From assembly GCA_022605955.1 (NCBI GenBank), contig JAKCOZ010000021.1:13008161-13072160 (forward strand): 64,000 nucleotides of DNA. The letters are read 5' to 3'. The position numbers and the translations under genes are program-made. The notes under the pieces were generated by a model, which saw only the letters and a list, made by a program, of their open reading frames with translations, was not told where the DNA came from and made no database searches. Positions 24,281 to 35,640 of the stretch are shown here, one piece after another. Origin of the DNA: Rallus limicola. Taxonomy: Eukaryota; Chordata; Aves; Gruiformes; Rallidae. Position 1 is the stretch's first letter. Each line of letters opens with the position of its first letter.

Positions 24281-24384
24281 ATGAGCACCAGGAGCTGCTG
24301 CCCAGCCCTGTCCTGCAGACCTCAGCGCAGGGCAAACACCCACATCCTTCCCACCATGCCAACAGAAGCACAGCCGCCAGCACG

Positions 24385-24900
24385 TGGAGGGTTAATAGCT
24401 CTAAATCTAAAGTACTCATCTGCAATCTCAATTTGCTCAGAGTCCAGCAGCTGCATTAGTTGAGATAATTCTGTCAGTGAGTGCTGTTTGTACCCAGAAC
24501 ATGCCTGCTAAATTTGTTAAAGAATACCCCAGACTAACGCATCATTACACTCACAAAGTCATCTATCTTTTACTTCAGATTAATTCTTTTTTTTCCCTCT
24601 CTCTTCACCTCCTCCATAAATCCTGGTGCACTTAATTAATTTCAGTTCCAGTGTAAGGTCCATAATACAGAATTGTTCAAGCAAACACAAAATTAATTAT
24701 TCTATTTACGGCCTTCTCATTGAAAGGAGCATTTCATCTTTCATAATTACATTTTGGAACGTCCAATTATGAATTCAGACTTCTGCTGCTTTGCATACCG
24801 TGATTGTACGCAAGTGTCTCCATGCCAATGAGAACCAACGTTTGGGTCTTGCATTTCCTTCCAATTAGACTAAATTCAAATACAGTTCCAGCTTGAAAAA
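24385..24900. promoter_or_regulatory. Candidate conserved non-coding element
   Basis: A long AT-rich block, with only one short T-run near 24586-24595. It holds GGGTTAATAGCTCTAAATC, CACTTAATTAATTTCAG (perfect palindrome TTAATTAA at 24632-24639), AAAATTAATTATTC (TAATTA at 24694-24699), TTTCATAATTACATTTTGG, GTCCAATTATGAATTC and CTTCCAATTAGACTAAATTC. At least four homeodomain-type cores lie within about 250 bp, with isolated CpGs (TTTACGGCC, GGAACGTCC, TGTACGC). Regulatory role inferred. Confidence 0.5.
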
Positions 24901-24920
24901 AAACCTTTTCAAGAGGTGAC

Positions 24921-24964
24921 AGAGAGAGAGAGAGGGCGGGAGATGGGGGGTGGGGGTGGGGGGG
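24921..24964 (+). repeat. (AG)n followed by G-quadruplex-prone run
   Basis: AG dinucleotides at 24921-24934 run into GGG, GGGGGG, GGGGG and GGGGGGG blocks (24938-24964) separated by 1-4 bases. Four or more G-runs with short loops can fold into a G-quadruplex. The tract directly borders the AT-rich block upstream. Confidence 0.7.
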
Positions 24965-25129
24965 TGCCTCAAGAATCAGGTTAAAAAAAGATGCCTGCGG
25001 GAATGCATGTTAACATTTCGTCTCTGGTGAGAGAGATGGCTCTATAATGCAGAACAAGGCTTGCTGTGGCTGGTTCAGTCACCCTACCAGCTGCTACAGG
25101 CTTAGTTCTACAGGCAAAAGACTTTATCT

Positions 25130-25185
25130 AGCTCTTTTTGAGATAATGGAAAAATTCCTTGGCTCCTATGCCTTCAAAAAGAGCT
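25130..25185. other. Perfect 12-bp inverted repeat (hairpin)
   Basis: AGCTCTTTTTGA (25130-25141) is the exact reverse complement of TCAAAAAGAGCT (25174-25185). The 32-nt interior can add a further short helix (25146-25149 with 25166-25169). The 56-nt size is near that of a miRNA precursor, but the outer stem does not extend beyond 12 bp, which is short for one. The structure is visible; its role is unknown. Confidence 0.5.
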
Positions 25186-26090
25186 TTTGAACTCATGCAC
25201 AAGTTGATGGATATTATGCCCGTGATTTGTGTTAATTATATCAATATTTAATGCCTTCGATCAGGCCGGCTGTTTCCCCCAGAGCTGACTTGTAAGTGAA
25301 ATCTGAAGCTGGGATGGTTTTCTGTTTGCTGCAAACCTGGGGCAGATTTGAGGTTTCACATGTTTTTTGGCCCCTGACCATGCAGCAGAGATGGAAACCT
25401 CCGGGCTCAGCAGCTCTGGCTTCTGTCTGACCACAAACACAATTCCTCCCTGGAGCTGAGGTCTGCGCTGGGTTTTTGGTTGCCCTTGAAGCCATGGGAA
25501 GTAAGAAGGACAGAGGTGAATCTATGCTTTCTCCAGGGAGTGGGTTCTCCACCTGTGGGTGCAGCAGGGTTTGGCTCAGATTTGGAGACTGGGTGATCTG
25601 TGTCATGCCTGAAAAGTTTTAAAGGAAATTTTTAACCCTAATGAAGGACCTTGGATGGGAGACTGCCACAGGGTATGCCCTGTGTGTGTTGGCTTGTAGG
25701 AAAGTCGTGACCTGAGTCCTTACCCTTCGCTGGAGGCATCCAGGAAGAATGAGCACAGGAATGGGATTCAGGAGATGTGGGCCCAAGTCCCAGCCTTTTC
25801 AGAGGTGCAGTGGGTGACCCTGAGCAGGTAATTTCAGGCTTGACCCATATGCTGCAGGTAGGAGCTGGATGAGGCTGTTAGCAGCTATCGGATGGACAAA
25901 GGGAGCACAGCTGCCTCCGGTCATCCTGGCACAAAATCTCCCCATGACAGTAGATTGGCTGCCTGGGGATAAAGCTACAGCTCTTCCTTCCTAACACCTC
26001 AGGGCTCCCTGCCTCCTCCAAGAGCACTGAGAGCTGCCTTTTGCATTCAGGAGAGAGCAGGAGCTGAAACTACATCTAGCTAAAGAGGTC
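25186..26090. other. Unassigned DNA, no gene recognised
   Basis: A 121-codon minus-strand open frame (25241-25606) has no recognisable domain. Otherwise ordinary DNA. Confidence 0.5.
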
Positions 26091-26470
26091 ACCCAGGCAA
26101 TCCAATGCTTTTTACGCTATCCCACTTTGCATACTTGAGCAAAGGCCATGGTCAATCTGACCTTAGGAGATATCTGTTTTACAAATTCCCGGCCAGTACA
26201 GGTTGAAATGAGCTGTTATAAGAGCTGCAAAGTAGCTCTAGAGTCTGCCTGTCAAGTTTGATCATGCTCTGAAAAGCTGAAATGTGCCCATCTCCTTTAG
26301 AAACACAAATAAATTGCTTTAGCCTTATCTATAGTTTTACAGCGACTGCTATTCTAATAGGATGAAGCGTGGTAATCAACTTTATAGAGTATATTTCCAT
26401 GGCACACCCGTTATGTCATGCCTTGTTTACACAATTGGAATTAGGGATTAAGAGGTACACATACTGGGCA
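26091..26470. promoter_or_regulatory. Candidate conserved non-coding element
   Basis: Repeat-free block with TTTTTACGCTATCCCAC, GTCAAGTTTGATCATGC, ACACAAATAAATTGC, GGTAATCAACTTTATAG and GGAATTAGGGATTAAG. Its even texture contrasts with the GC-rich, repeat-bearing DNA after 26470. Inference only. Confidence 0.3.
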
Positions 26471-26674
26471 GGGGGCCAAAAATACTTTTACAGGCCTGAT
26501 TTACTGGCTAGCCCGTGCAGGACTTGGGAACTGTGCGTGCACCGGCTGCAATGAGGTTGTGACTGGCTTCGACATGTAGGGTTTAGCAAGATGCAGCGTT
26601 GCATCACAGTGTCCAGAAAGAAGATTCAGAGTGCCTGGCAGGTGGGTGCTGCATGTCACCACATGAGCCCCAGT

Positions 26675-26721
26675 GGGGTGGGATGGGATGGGATGGGATG
26701 GGATGGGATGGGATGGATGGG
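26675..26721 (+). repeat. (GGGAT)n microsatellite, G-quadruplex-prone
   Basis: Seven perfect GGGAT units occupy 26680-26714, preceded by GGGGT and followed by GGATGGG. Two-base loops between three-base G-runs are near ideal for G-quadruplex formation. Translated in either direction the repeat gives periodic peptides, which explains artefactual open frames here. Confidence 0.95.
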
Positions 26722-29700
26722 ACAACTGTTGCTGCTCCGCTGGTGTCTGCTCCTCTCCAAGCACATCTTCAGTTGCTGATCTGATACCTGGGGGTGAAGA
26801 CTGTAGGCAGGGTGCCTGGATAGTGGGTGAGAAACATGTTAATGGTGATAATGAGAGTTTAGTCTGTGGGGGGTTGTGCAGGGAAGGGTACTGAGGAGCA
26901 GACACCTGTCAAGTCCTGGTTTGGTACCGGTACCAGCAGAAACACCAAGATGTGTAAAAAGAACTCGGGATTGAGAGCAAAGAAGGTTTTCACAGGAATA
27001 TCCTTTTTATTAGTGAGAGTGATGTCCCTTGCCTAATGTCTGTGTGGCTCTGGACACACAAAGAGTTCTTAACCTTAAATATAATTAATGTGTCATTTAC
27101 AGCTTGAGAGCAGGAGGGGTTGACCATGCTCTTTGTCCACTTGCAGCACTCCCATTGGAGAGGATCCATCCCTGCCCTGCTGAGCATAAACCAGGACTGA
27201 TTCTCTTCCACCCTTACACGTGTAAACCCACTTTTTTTTCTGGGGTCCCATGGGGTGAGATGAGAAGCAGACTGAAGGCTCTGAGGCCAGGTCTGTCAGC
27301 TAGGGAAAGAGTTTTGGATTCAGAGAAAATGGGACAAGAAGAGGCAGCGAGGTGGATGCAGACATTTCCCCACTTCTCATCCTGCGAGGAGGATGCAGAG
27401 GGAGCAGGAAGGGACACGCAGCTCTACTGCAGAGCCAGCCTGTGGCAGCCACCTTCTCCGGTCACTAGGGGTGGGGATAGGGGCTGATGTGCCCTGAGGG
27501 ACACACAAGTGCACAGGGCTCAGGGCTCCAGCAGCCCAAACCTGCTAGCTAACCTCAGCCTGAACCCAGGCACGTCTTCACTCAAGTTTGGAACACTATC
27601 GCTAATGTTTTCCCCTCCACAGAAGCTGCTGCTGCTTTGTTAGCTGCGTACAAGTGTTAAGTTTGCCAGGGGGAAGCCAATTTGTGCAGTTTTTAGCTCA
27701 TCCAGTGGTGAAAGTCTGCCTAATCTCTTGTGGGAGTGCCTTCAGGATTTACATGAAAAGACATAAATAATCCGGTTTAAAAACTGTTGGAAGAACAGCA
27801 GCTTTATCCACCTTATTGTCAGAAGGGGATGATAATGACCCTCTGGCCTACCTTAAGCAATTCCAGAACCAAAGCCCACAGCTTGCAGTTGAGCTGGAGC
27901 ATGGTTTATTTTATTTCTTTATACACATCCCATCTTGGCAACACCACTTCATTCAATAGCAAAGTATTTTTCTTCCTGTCCTTAGCTGGCAGGAGTTAAT
28001 CGCTCCCTTTTGTGAGCTGTGAATGGGCTTGTGCTGTTCCACCTGGCATCTCTGCTTTTGTTTGTTAATTAGGTATTAATTGCAGGGGCTGCTGGGGATT
28101 TGTAGGTGAATAGAGCATGTGTATATTGGTCCTGCAAATAGGCTGAAATGAATTGAGATGGGTAACAGCGTCTTCCTTCCCAACATCACTAGTAAGTATT
28201 TTCCAAGGGTGTTGTGAGCCACCAAAAGTGGGGAAAAGTTTTTGGATGTGGATTCTTTAAATGTCACAGCTCCGTCTGCACAGTGCTGGTTGAAGAAATG
28301 CAATGTCAAGGGAAGGAGAGAGGCAGAGGGCTGCTTCTGGAAAACAACAGATCTGCTGTAAAATAGAAAGTGAAATTGTAGAAAATGGGTTAAACAATGA
28401 AGCAACTTCTCATTTTACAAGTTTGGCTACAAAGCTAGCAAAAAAGCATGTAAAAATGACTCTTGGAGATGCTGGCTTTGTTGTGGGCTGCTAAGGTCTA
28501 TAGGAGAGCTGAGATGGATAATCAGAGGTTTTATACTTTTTGAAATAAAATTTCAAAATAAAAATAAGTTTATTTATGGGGAATGAGAAAGAGGAGATAG
28601 AAGCTCTGAGGAAAGAATTCTGGGGAGGACAAGGCAGTTTAAGGGATATAAAGGATTCTTTAAAGGTGCTTTCTAAAAGACTTTTATGAAATCAAAATAT
28701 TGCAGTCTAATTATTTCAATCATTTGTGATTGAGGAATATGTTACAAACATAAAAAAGAGAAAGCTATGGTTTGGTAAATGGATACGACCAAGCTAATTA
28801 CTTGACCTGCAGGCTGCAGGGCAAAGGCTATTACTTAGAGACTCCTGGGGGAAAATAGAAAAGTAAGAATAGCCACTTTCCAGCAGCAAGGCTTGTCATG
28901 AGACACAGTGTCAGCTCTGGCAGGAAGGGGTGGTAGGGGGGATACAAACCCTTGATCTGCTTTTCTCCTCCATAGTTGGATTTGCCAAGACTGTCTGCTG
29001 TAGCTGCTTTGAAAAAGCCTGAAAGTTTGATTTCCAGACTGATGAAGAGAGCAAAAGAATGTGGAAAATGAGGTGGGGAAGAAATTTTCAGTGGAGAGCT
29101 GAGTATTTTAATGTGTCTCTTTCTGTTGTGTTGCCAACCAATCAAGCAACCTTGCATGGATTTTTAAAAATTATTTTAAGTTGGATAAATAAATATATAA
29201 CTATTACTCCTGATAACCCAGAGCTTGCAAAACCATGCCTTAGTCCTCCAGCAGTCTTGGCACACCACTGTTTCTTCTCTTCAAAACTCAGGCTCTTATT
29301 ATTTACCTCCCTTGTTAGCCCTGCTCTAAATGCTCTCCCATGTGCTTACTTGTGCTCTTGTATCAACCTCCTGTATCAGGTTATGCTTTTCCTACCCTCA
29401 GCACCTTTATTTACCCTGCTCCAAGGTTATCAGGGGAATACACAGTATCTGTGACCCATGCAAACATCACAAAGTCACCAAGGCAAGCTAAAAAAGATGA
29501 ACCATCTTTAAAAGGAGAAGTATTCTGTAAGTTGTACAGGTGTTTTGGATTTTCCCCCCCAAAATATAAATCCTGGGCAGTGGGGATGTGAGCCTATAAT
29601 GTGGAAAACAAAACCAGGGATTGAAGACCTTCAGCTGTTCTATCTAAAATTAATCTTTTATAATACTTTTCGTGGTTCTTCTACTTTGCATCACATGGGC

Positions 29701-32700
29701 CTGGGAGAACATGCCAGTTCTGCTCTTCAGCAACAGCAGCAAAACATCTGTACAAAGTATCCATGTGCTTTGCTTAATGTATTGCCTTTCCATCCTCCTT
29801 TCTGCCTTTCATCTGCTTTACTGTCCTTGTGAGCTTGCCCATCCTATCCCCTCCCTTCCCTCACCCTGCAGATGTATTTCTCTGATTATATGCACAAAAA
29901 GGGGACATATGCTGTGGAACATGTCAATGGATCAGAGGCAGTTTTAGAAATGTAGATTTTTTATTTTTTAAACAAAAAAGTGTTTATCCTTCTTGAGCAG
30001 TGCATTCCAACCGATGGTGCTGCAATGTCAATAGTGAGTCTTGGAGATTCTGCTCCCTTAGCTCATGTAACCACATGTGAGATGGCACCAAGGAGTGGTT
30101 TAACCATCATCTGAGCATGTGTAGAGTGCCCAGAGAGCTGTATTTGCCAAGGTGATGTTTATGATAGCTTCCACATGAGACTGGATCCCAGAGAGAAAGT
30201 ATTCCTGGAGCTGTTTTCAAAGTCCTTTGTGCTGCCATATCGCTAAGAGGTGTTTTTTAACTACAAACAGAGGGATATGGCACTACCCAATGGGTTCTCA
30301 TTTGTGTACTTGGCTTTCATAGAGAGTTTAATTATCTGTAGATGACTGTTGTATCTTGGCTGGGAAGGGTGCTGAATTGGACTGTGACATTTCTGTTAGG
30401 TTAGATCCACTGATTATGATTATTATTTTCAGCAGTTTTATTGCTTTGGTGATAAACCACAGACATTCTTCTTATAAACAACAAGAAACTTTGAACCTTT
30501 TAAACACTCATTGAACTGTGGAGAACTTGTTAAGCTGTATAAAACTCAGCGAGGAAGCAAAGTGCAAAGTACTGCCTGCCCTGCATTACTCACAGGTCCG
30601 TACTGGTGGCCTCAGAGCAATGTTCCTGGTTTACCAGGGAGCAATGTGGGGTGCTGGGTAGGCAGGGACACCTTCTACTTTGGTCATGGTGGGAATCTCT
30701 TCCTGTTAACCCCAGGAGAAGAGATTCTCTGAGTCTTTGGCAAATGTCTCTTGCTGATTGTGTGTGATACTGCTTCACTTGTGACCCTCCTTTCCTCCAA
30801 GGCTCTAAGTTTTTCCCAGGATGATGTGCATCTAACACTTAGTGTTCTGGACAGAGGTTCTGAGGGCTGTAAGAGATCTGAGAACCTCATCTGCTCTTTC
30901 TTACACTGATCCCAGTTAGCCTTTCGGGATGGGATGACAGAGCACTCCTCAAGAAGAAAGTGAAGAAGAAAGCTGTGGTTAGATTTACAGTGCTAGCAAG
31001 AAGGAAACACTTGCTCAATGCTCTTCCTTACTCTTCCTCCTCTCAAGATGTTTTTAAAAATAGGAAGGATCTTAAAGTGGCTTCAGGCCAGCTTGGTTTT
31101 GAACTGTTCTGCAGCTCACAGCATCTGTGTATCATATTCAACACCCAAAAAGGGAGAAGACACACCAAGGCCTCACAGGAATATATTTTGTCTGTGTGAC
31201 TTGAGTATCTTTGCTCCGTGTAACTCGGGGAATTGTTGAAAGACTGGAGCTGTGAGACAGCTTCCAAATGCGCTGAGCTGCGGGTACAGGAATAGTGTGG
31301 GAGGTAGTGCTAAAATTATCCCCAACAGTAGCACACGTGGTAGCTGCCTAGTGTCTGCATGGAACAAACACCCCAGAGTTAATTCAGGCTGTCTCGGTGT
31401 CACAGTAGGCTGTAAACGGGGATGGCAGTGACCAAAAGAACTTCCTGCAGAAACAGGAGAAGGTCTCAGATTGGTATTAACATCAGCAAGGCTGTTTTCC
31501 CAAGGAAAATGAAAACAATAATAAGAACAATAATAAATTTAATAGAAAATTCAAACAGTGTATTTATTCCTGAAGACGTTTTGCACCAGAAAACAGAAAG
31601 GACGCTTACTTGCACATCAACAAGAATGTCCTTGAGAGGAGAAATTGTTTCACTACTGCCAAAAGCCAAAGCAAAGAAGACCTCAATGAACCAACACTGC
31701 TTTTCCTACCCCTTCCTTCCAGCTCTATGCCAGTACAGTGTAAAAGTCATTTGGTTTGGACTTGGGAGGTTTGCTTGGAAACCAATGCACTCCTTTTTCT
31801 GCAGAGCTTACTTACAAGTTTGCTCCTTAAAACCAGGCAAATTCAATGGTTACTCAATGCCTTGCTTGAAAAGAGTGGTTTAAATTCCTGTGTACTACAT
31901 ACACAGGATAAAATACTATGTGAGTATTTTATGCTCAGGTATTGGTTTCAGTGTATTTCTGTTTATGTTAGCAATGAATTGATTTATTTTTTTATTTAAA
32001 GTTTGCTAGCATTTTAAGAGACTCAAAGCTCTCCTTTGCTGCCAAAAAATGATGGTTGCTAAATGATTCTAATATCTTCTCCTTTTATTGCCAGACATGC
32101 ATTTAGAATAAACTGGCTATGTGAAGAGTAATTCCTTTATGCTTTTACTCTACACTAGCCCTTCAAGAAGTGGGAGGAGGAGGTGATAAGGCTTCAGGCT
32201 TGCTAAGGAAAGAAGCGTTCATTACCACACTCCTGTTCTGAAGGAAACCTCTTGGCTTATCCAAGTGTAGTTGGGGGTAATATAGTCCTAAAATAAACAT
32301 AAAATATACTCTGGGTAAATGCTTTCAGGACTCTGAGGGAGCAGGGAGTGGGTCAGGTGTGTGTCTGCAATCTGGGCTTCTGGTGTGGATCTCCCCCCTG
32401 GGTATAATAATAATCAGAGCTCGATCTTGGAAGAGCCTTGTTGAAATGCTGAGCAGACCTGGTAGGTGTGAGCATGTGGTTTCAGTAGGTTGATTGCTGC
32501 TGCTCTTTCCCACATGCAAGCTTTTTATTGTAAACTAAACTGGGCTTTTCTTTCAACACTGAAAACAAAGCCACCTTGCTCAGAAATTCACAGAGCGTCA
32601 GTCTCTTCACCCATGGAGATTTTACACATAAAAGCAAACTCATAAAATTGTGTGTGTGTGAGTGAGAGAGGGAGTAAAACGATGTCATTCCTTAGCTCTG

Positions 32701-32857
32701 GAGCTCAGGTTTGAAAAGACAGCAGGCCAGTATTTTGTCACCTCCAAGTTCTTCCCACCTAGACACCAGGGAAAAGGAAAAAAATTCAGAACCAAAGATC
32801 CATTGTTCACAGTTTGTATGCTTCTCCCAGTGTGCATTTTTCTTCCATCTTTTCCAG
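26722..32857. other. Unassigned DNA, no gene recognised
   Basis: Six kilobases of mixed-composition DNA. AT-rich runs occur near 28530-28790 and 29155-29215. Open frames of 60-153 codons occur on both strands without recognisable domains. The longest is 31422-31883 plus, 153 codons, basic at its N-terminus; it overlaps other open frames. I see no CR1, LTR or RNA gene. Confidence 0.45.
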
Positions 32858-32937
32858 GGAGCTTGAATTTTCTCTGCTATGCAATGGCCAGTGCAAGAAG
32901 TGCCAAGGAGAGTGAACTGGACTGGGAGTACAGCAAG
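32858..32937 (+). other. Possible unrecognised exon (splice-site pair)
   Basis: A pyrimidine-rich tract ending in CTTCCATCTTTTCCAG at 32857 is a strong acceptor, and AGCAAG|GTATAT at 32937/32938 is an acceptable donor. The 80 bp between them is open in one frame (26 codons after two leading bases), ending in Glu-Leu-Asp-Trp-Glu-Tyr-Ser-Lys. No known protein is recognised, and codon-position composition is only weakly coding-like (about 38/46/58% GC at positions 1/2/3). A lncRNA exon or a chance pair are the alternatives. Confidence 0.18.
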
Positions 32938-33289
32938 GTATATTCATAATTCCTGGGGCCAGATGCATTTCAGGGTGCGGGCCAAGAAAGTTTGGCTTGA
33001 TTTAGCTGGTCAAGAGTGATGCAGCTTAGCTTTGCAAGGTAGCTAACAGAGACACATTTCCCAGCATTGGGTTATGCAAGCTGTGGAGAGGGAGGTGGGA
33101 GGGAGCAGCCTGACTGCAAGTCATTTCGTATCTGCATGAAAATGGAGTTCAAAACATTCCCTCTAGAGTGGTATCCAATACCAAAATTGGATTTGGGAAC
33201 TCAGAGTACATGAATATTTGTGCTGTCAATAAGAGTTATCTGTATACAGAACCCTTTCCTTGTCTGCTTTCTCTACCATGCTTCCTTCT

Positions 33290-33720
33290 TAATTCATTTT
33301 CAGTCTTTAATGTACTGTTGTGTAGCATCCTCTCCCATTAGGCCCTGTAATGTGCTCCGATTGCCTTCAGCTTGACTGCACTTAATAGCCAGCGTAAATA
33401 GAACTTAGTGTAGCATGCACTAACATCTCTATCCATTGTCCGGAGATTAAATACATGCCACAAATGGTTTACGCATCATCAGCCTCGAGCCCTCGTTTCA
33501 TAGCTCCCAACCAAAAGAGGATATTAAATTAATTTGCAGGTTGCTTTAGCAAAGCCTAACAAAAAGAGGGGGAAAAAATCCTGAGGGTCATTATGCATAT
33601 AATATCCATCAATCAAAAAAGAGGGGTGGAAAATGATAATAGCAGGTCATTATAAGAGGACAGGTGCACACATATTTAGCTCTATCTCTAGTTCAGGTCA
33701 AAGCTTAATGGTGTTAACTG
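33290..33720. promoter_or_regulatory. Candidate conserved non-coding element
   Basis: Contains TTAATTCATTTTCAGTC, CACTTAATAGCCAGCG, GATATTAAATTAATTTGCAGG near 33520-33540, CATTATGCATATAATATCC near 33589-33607 and AATGATAATAGCAGGTCATTATAAG. CpGs survive in ATGTGCTCCGATTG and TTTACGCATC. No simple repeat and no coding-like frame. Confidence 0.45.
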
Positions 33721-35290
33721 GAGAGGAATGCAGGCTATGTGAACAGAGTGTGTGTGTGAGGAAGAGGGGAAAGGGCAGCACTGTGTCAGGACAGCACAGT
33801 CGCTTCCAGATCTTTGTGCTTAACCCTTTACTCTGCCTAGGCCTGAGCTGTTGAGCAACATTGAGCTTGTGAGAAAGGAAGGCAAAGAGCAAAGTAGAGT
33901 TCTCCATCTCTCTTCTTGCAACAGCTTGTCCCATTCAAAATACACAAGGAAACGGGATTGGTCTAGGGCAGTGTAAAATGAAATTGTGCAGTGCCAGGGT
34001 TCCAATCAGTTCTGCCTGCACATACTAGTTATCAAGGGCATGGGTTCTGTCAAGCAGAAGGGGATGCAATGCTCTTCACTGAGAGAAAGGAGAGCTGTGT
34101 TCAGCAGAGGACATTGGCTGAGCTGAACGATGATCTCCATGAGGCCCAGGACTGAGATAACTGGAAAAACAATGGCAAGGCTGCAACTCATCTGCTAAAA
34201 CAAGAACTGTGAATGAAGCAGTGAGATGTGTATTTGAAGTGAATCATGACTGATGAGGTTGAGAGTGTAGGACTGCATACTTGGTTTATTCTTTTGAAGT
34301 GAAGGTACTACATGCATGTGGATTGCATGATCAGACCCACGTGCCATCTTGACTTGCCAGTCTATCCTTTTACCTTCAGTGGGATAGATGCTGAACATGA
34401 GTCCCACACAACTGGAAAGACACTATTAATGTCCTGCTAAAATTAGGCTATCTTGATTTGGTTAGTGGCTGTGGCATGAAATGTCATCCAGGTATGCAAA
34501 TAACTTCTATTTCTTTCAACTTTGATAGCAATCCATAGAGATGAAGGAAATACCAGTGGTTATCACATTGGTTTAGACACCAGCATCTGGTTTTGCAAGG
34601 TCTTGTGGATGAATAATAAATCACTCCATCACATCTGGAGTGATGTGCCTCTGTGGCACATACCCTTGCTTTCTGGGGAGGTATGTTTTCAGGTGCTGCT
34701 TTCTGTAGTCTTCATGAGGCTCAAATCCTCCCTCTCTCAGCAAGGGGCCAGCAAATGTTGAGAAAAAAATTTGCTGAGAAAGTTATAAATAAGAAGCCAT
34801 TTCAAGCTGTGTCTAAGGACAGAAGATTGGCTTGAGTACATTTTTGGGGAAAAAAATCCCCAATTACCTGAACAACAAAAGTAGGATTCATTTTTGTGAG
34901 TGGGAAGACCTCTTCTGGGAGGTGATAATCCTTGCCAGAATGACCCACACAGATGCAGAGGTGCCACTTCACCAAAGCCTTGCTGAGGTCTGGTACATGA
35001 AACTTGCTTTCAGGTGTGATGGGCTGTATTCTTTCACGTAGACCTCCTTCTCCCATTTTTTTCCCCTCCTTTCTTGCTAGTGAATAGCAGAAGCCGCTTG
35101 CCTTGAGGCTGAGCGACTGAGGAAAGACATGGATTTCATCCTGACCTGCTACAGAAATGCTTCAGCCAGCTCCTGCTCTGCTTTTCACTCTAAGCAGATG
35201 CTCAGTCCACGTGTTGGTGCGGCTGCCATGGGGGAGCGAGGGCCAGCCAGGGGAGAGGGGAGAGGGAGGCGAGAGGAAAGAGCCTGATGG
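33721..35290. other. Unassigned DNA with one octamer motif
   Basis: No gene is recognised. A perfect ATGCAAAT lies at 34494-34501. Near 35216-35277 the DNA becomes GC/AG-rich (ggggagaggggagagggagg), directly before an AT-rich candidate element. Confidence 0.45.
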
Positions 35291-35309
35291 GGCTGGGCTG
35301 TCGTGTGCT

Positions 35310-35640
35310 CCAGAACAATAGATGATCACTCTTAATTATGGCAGCCTGAATGAGCATTACTCTGCCAGTCCCTTTCCTCACAGTATCTGATCAATACAGC
35401 CTTAATTGCTGAAGAAAGGGAGTATTGTACACAATCACAGCACAATGGTTTAATCACTTGGACGCTTAAAGTTAATTTCAGGCAGTTCATTTCTCATTGA
35501 CGCGCTCACTCCACCAGAGATGGCTTGTCTTCTGCACACACAGGTGCACGTGTGCTTGTAGCTAAAGGTGGGTTATTAATAGCTTTTAGCAAGATTATCT
35601 GAGCAAATTGAAAATGTGGGAAATGTTATTATCATGTGTA
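35310..35640. promoter_or_regulatory. Candidate conserved non-coding element
   Basis: Contains CTCTTAATTATGGCAGCC (TAATTA at 35333-35338), GATCAATACAGCCTTAATTGC, GGTTTAATCACTTGGACGC, AAGTTAATTTCAGGC and CATTGACGCGCTCACTCC. Adjacent CpGs (GACGCGC) within an AT-rich repeat-free block suggest constraint. Enhancer function is inferred. Confidence 0.45.

Noticed and set aside
26591..26905. Peptides with repeating Gly-Trp-Asp-Gly-Met or Ser-His-Pro-Ile-Pro
   Set aside because: Direct translation of the GGGAT microsatellite in both directions; not evidence of a protein.
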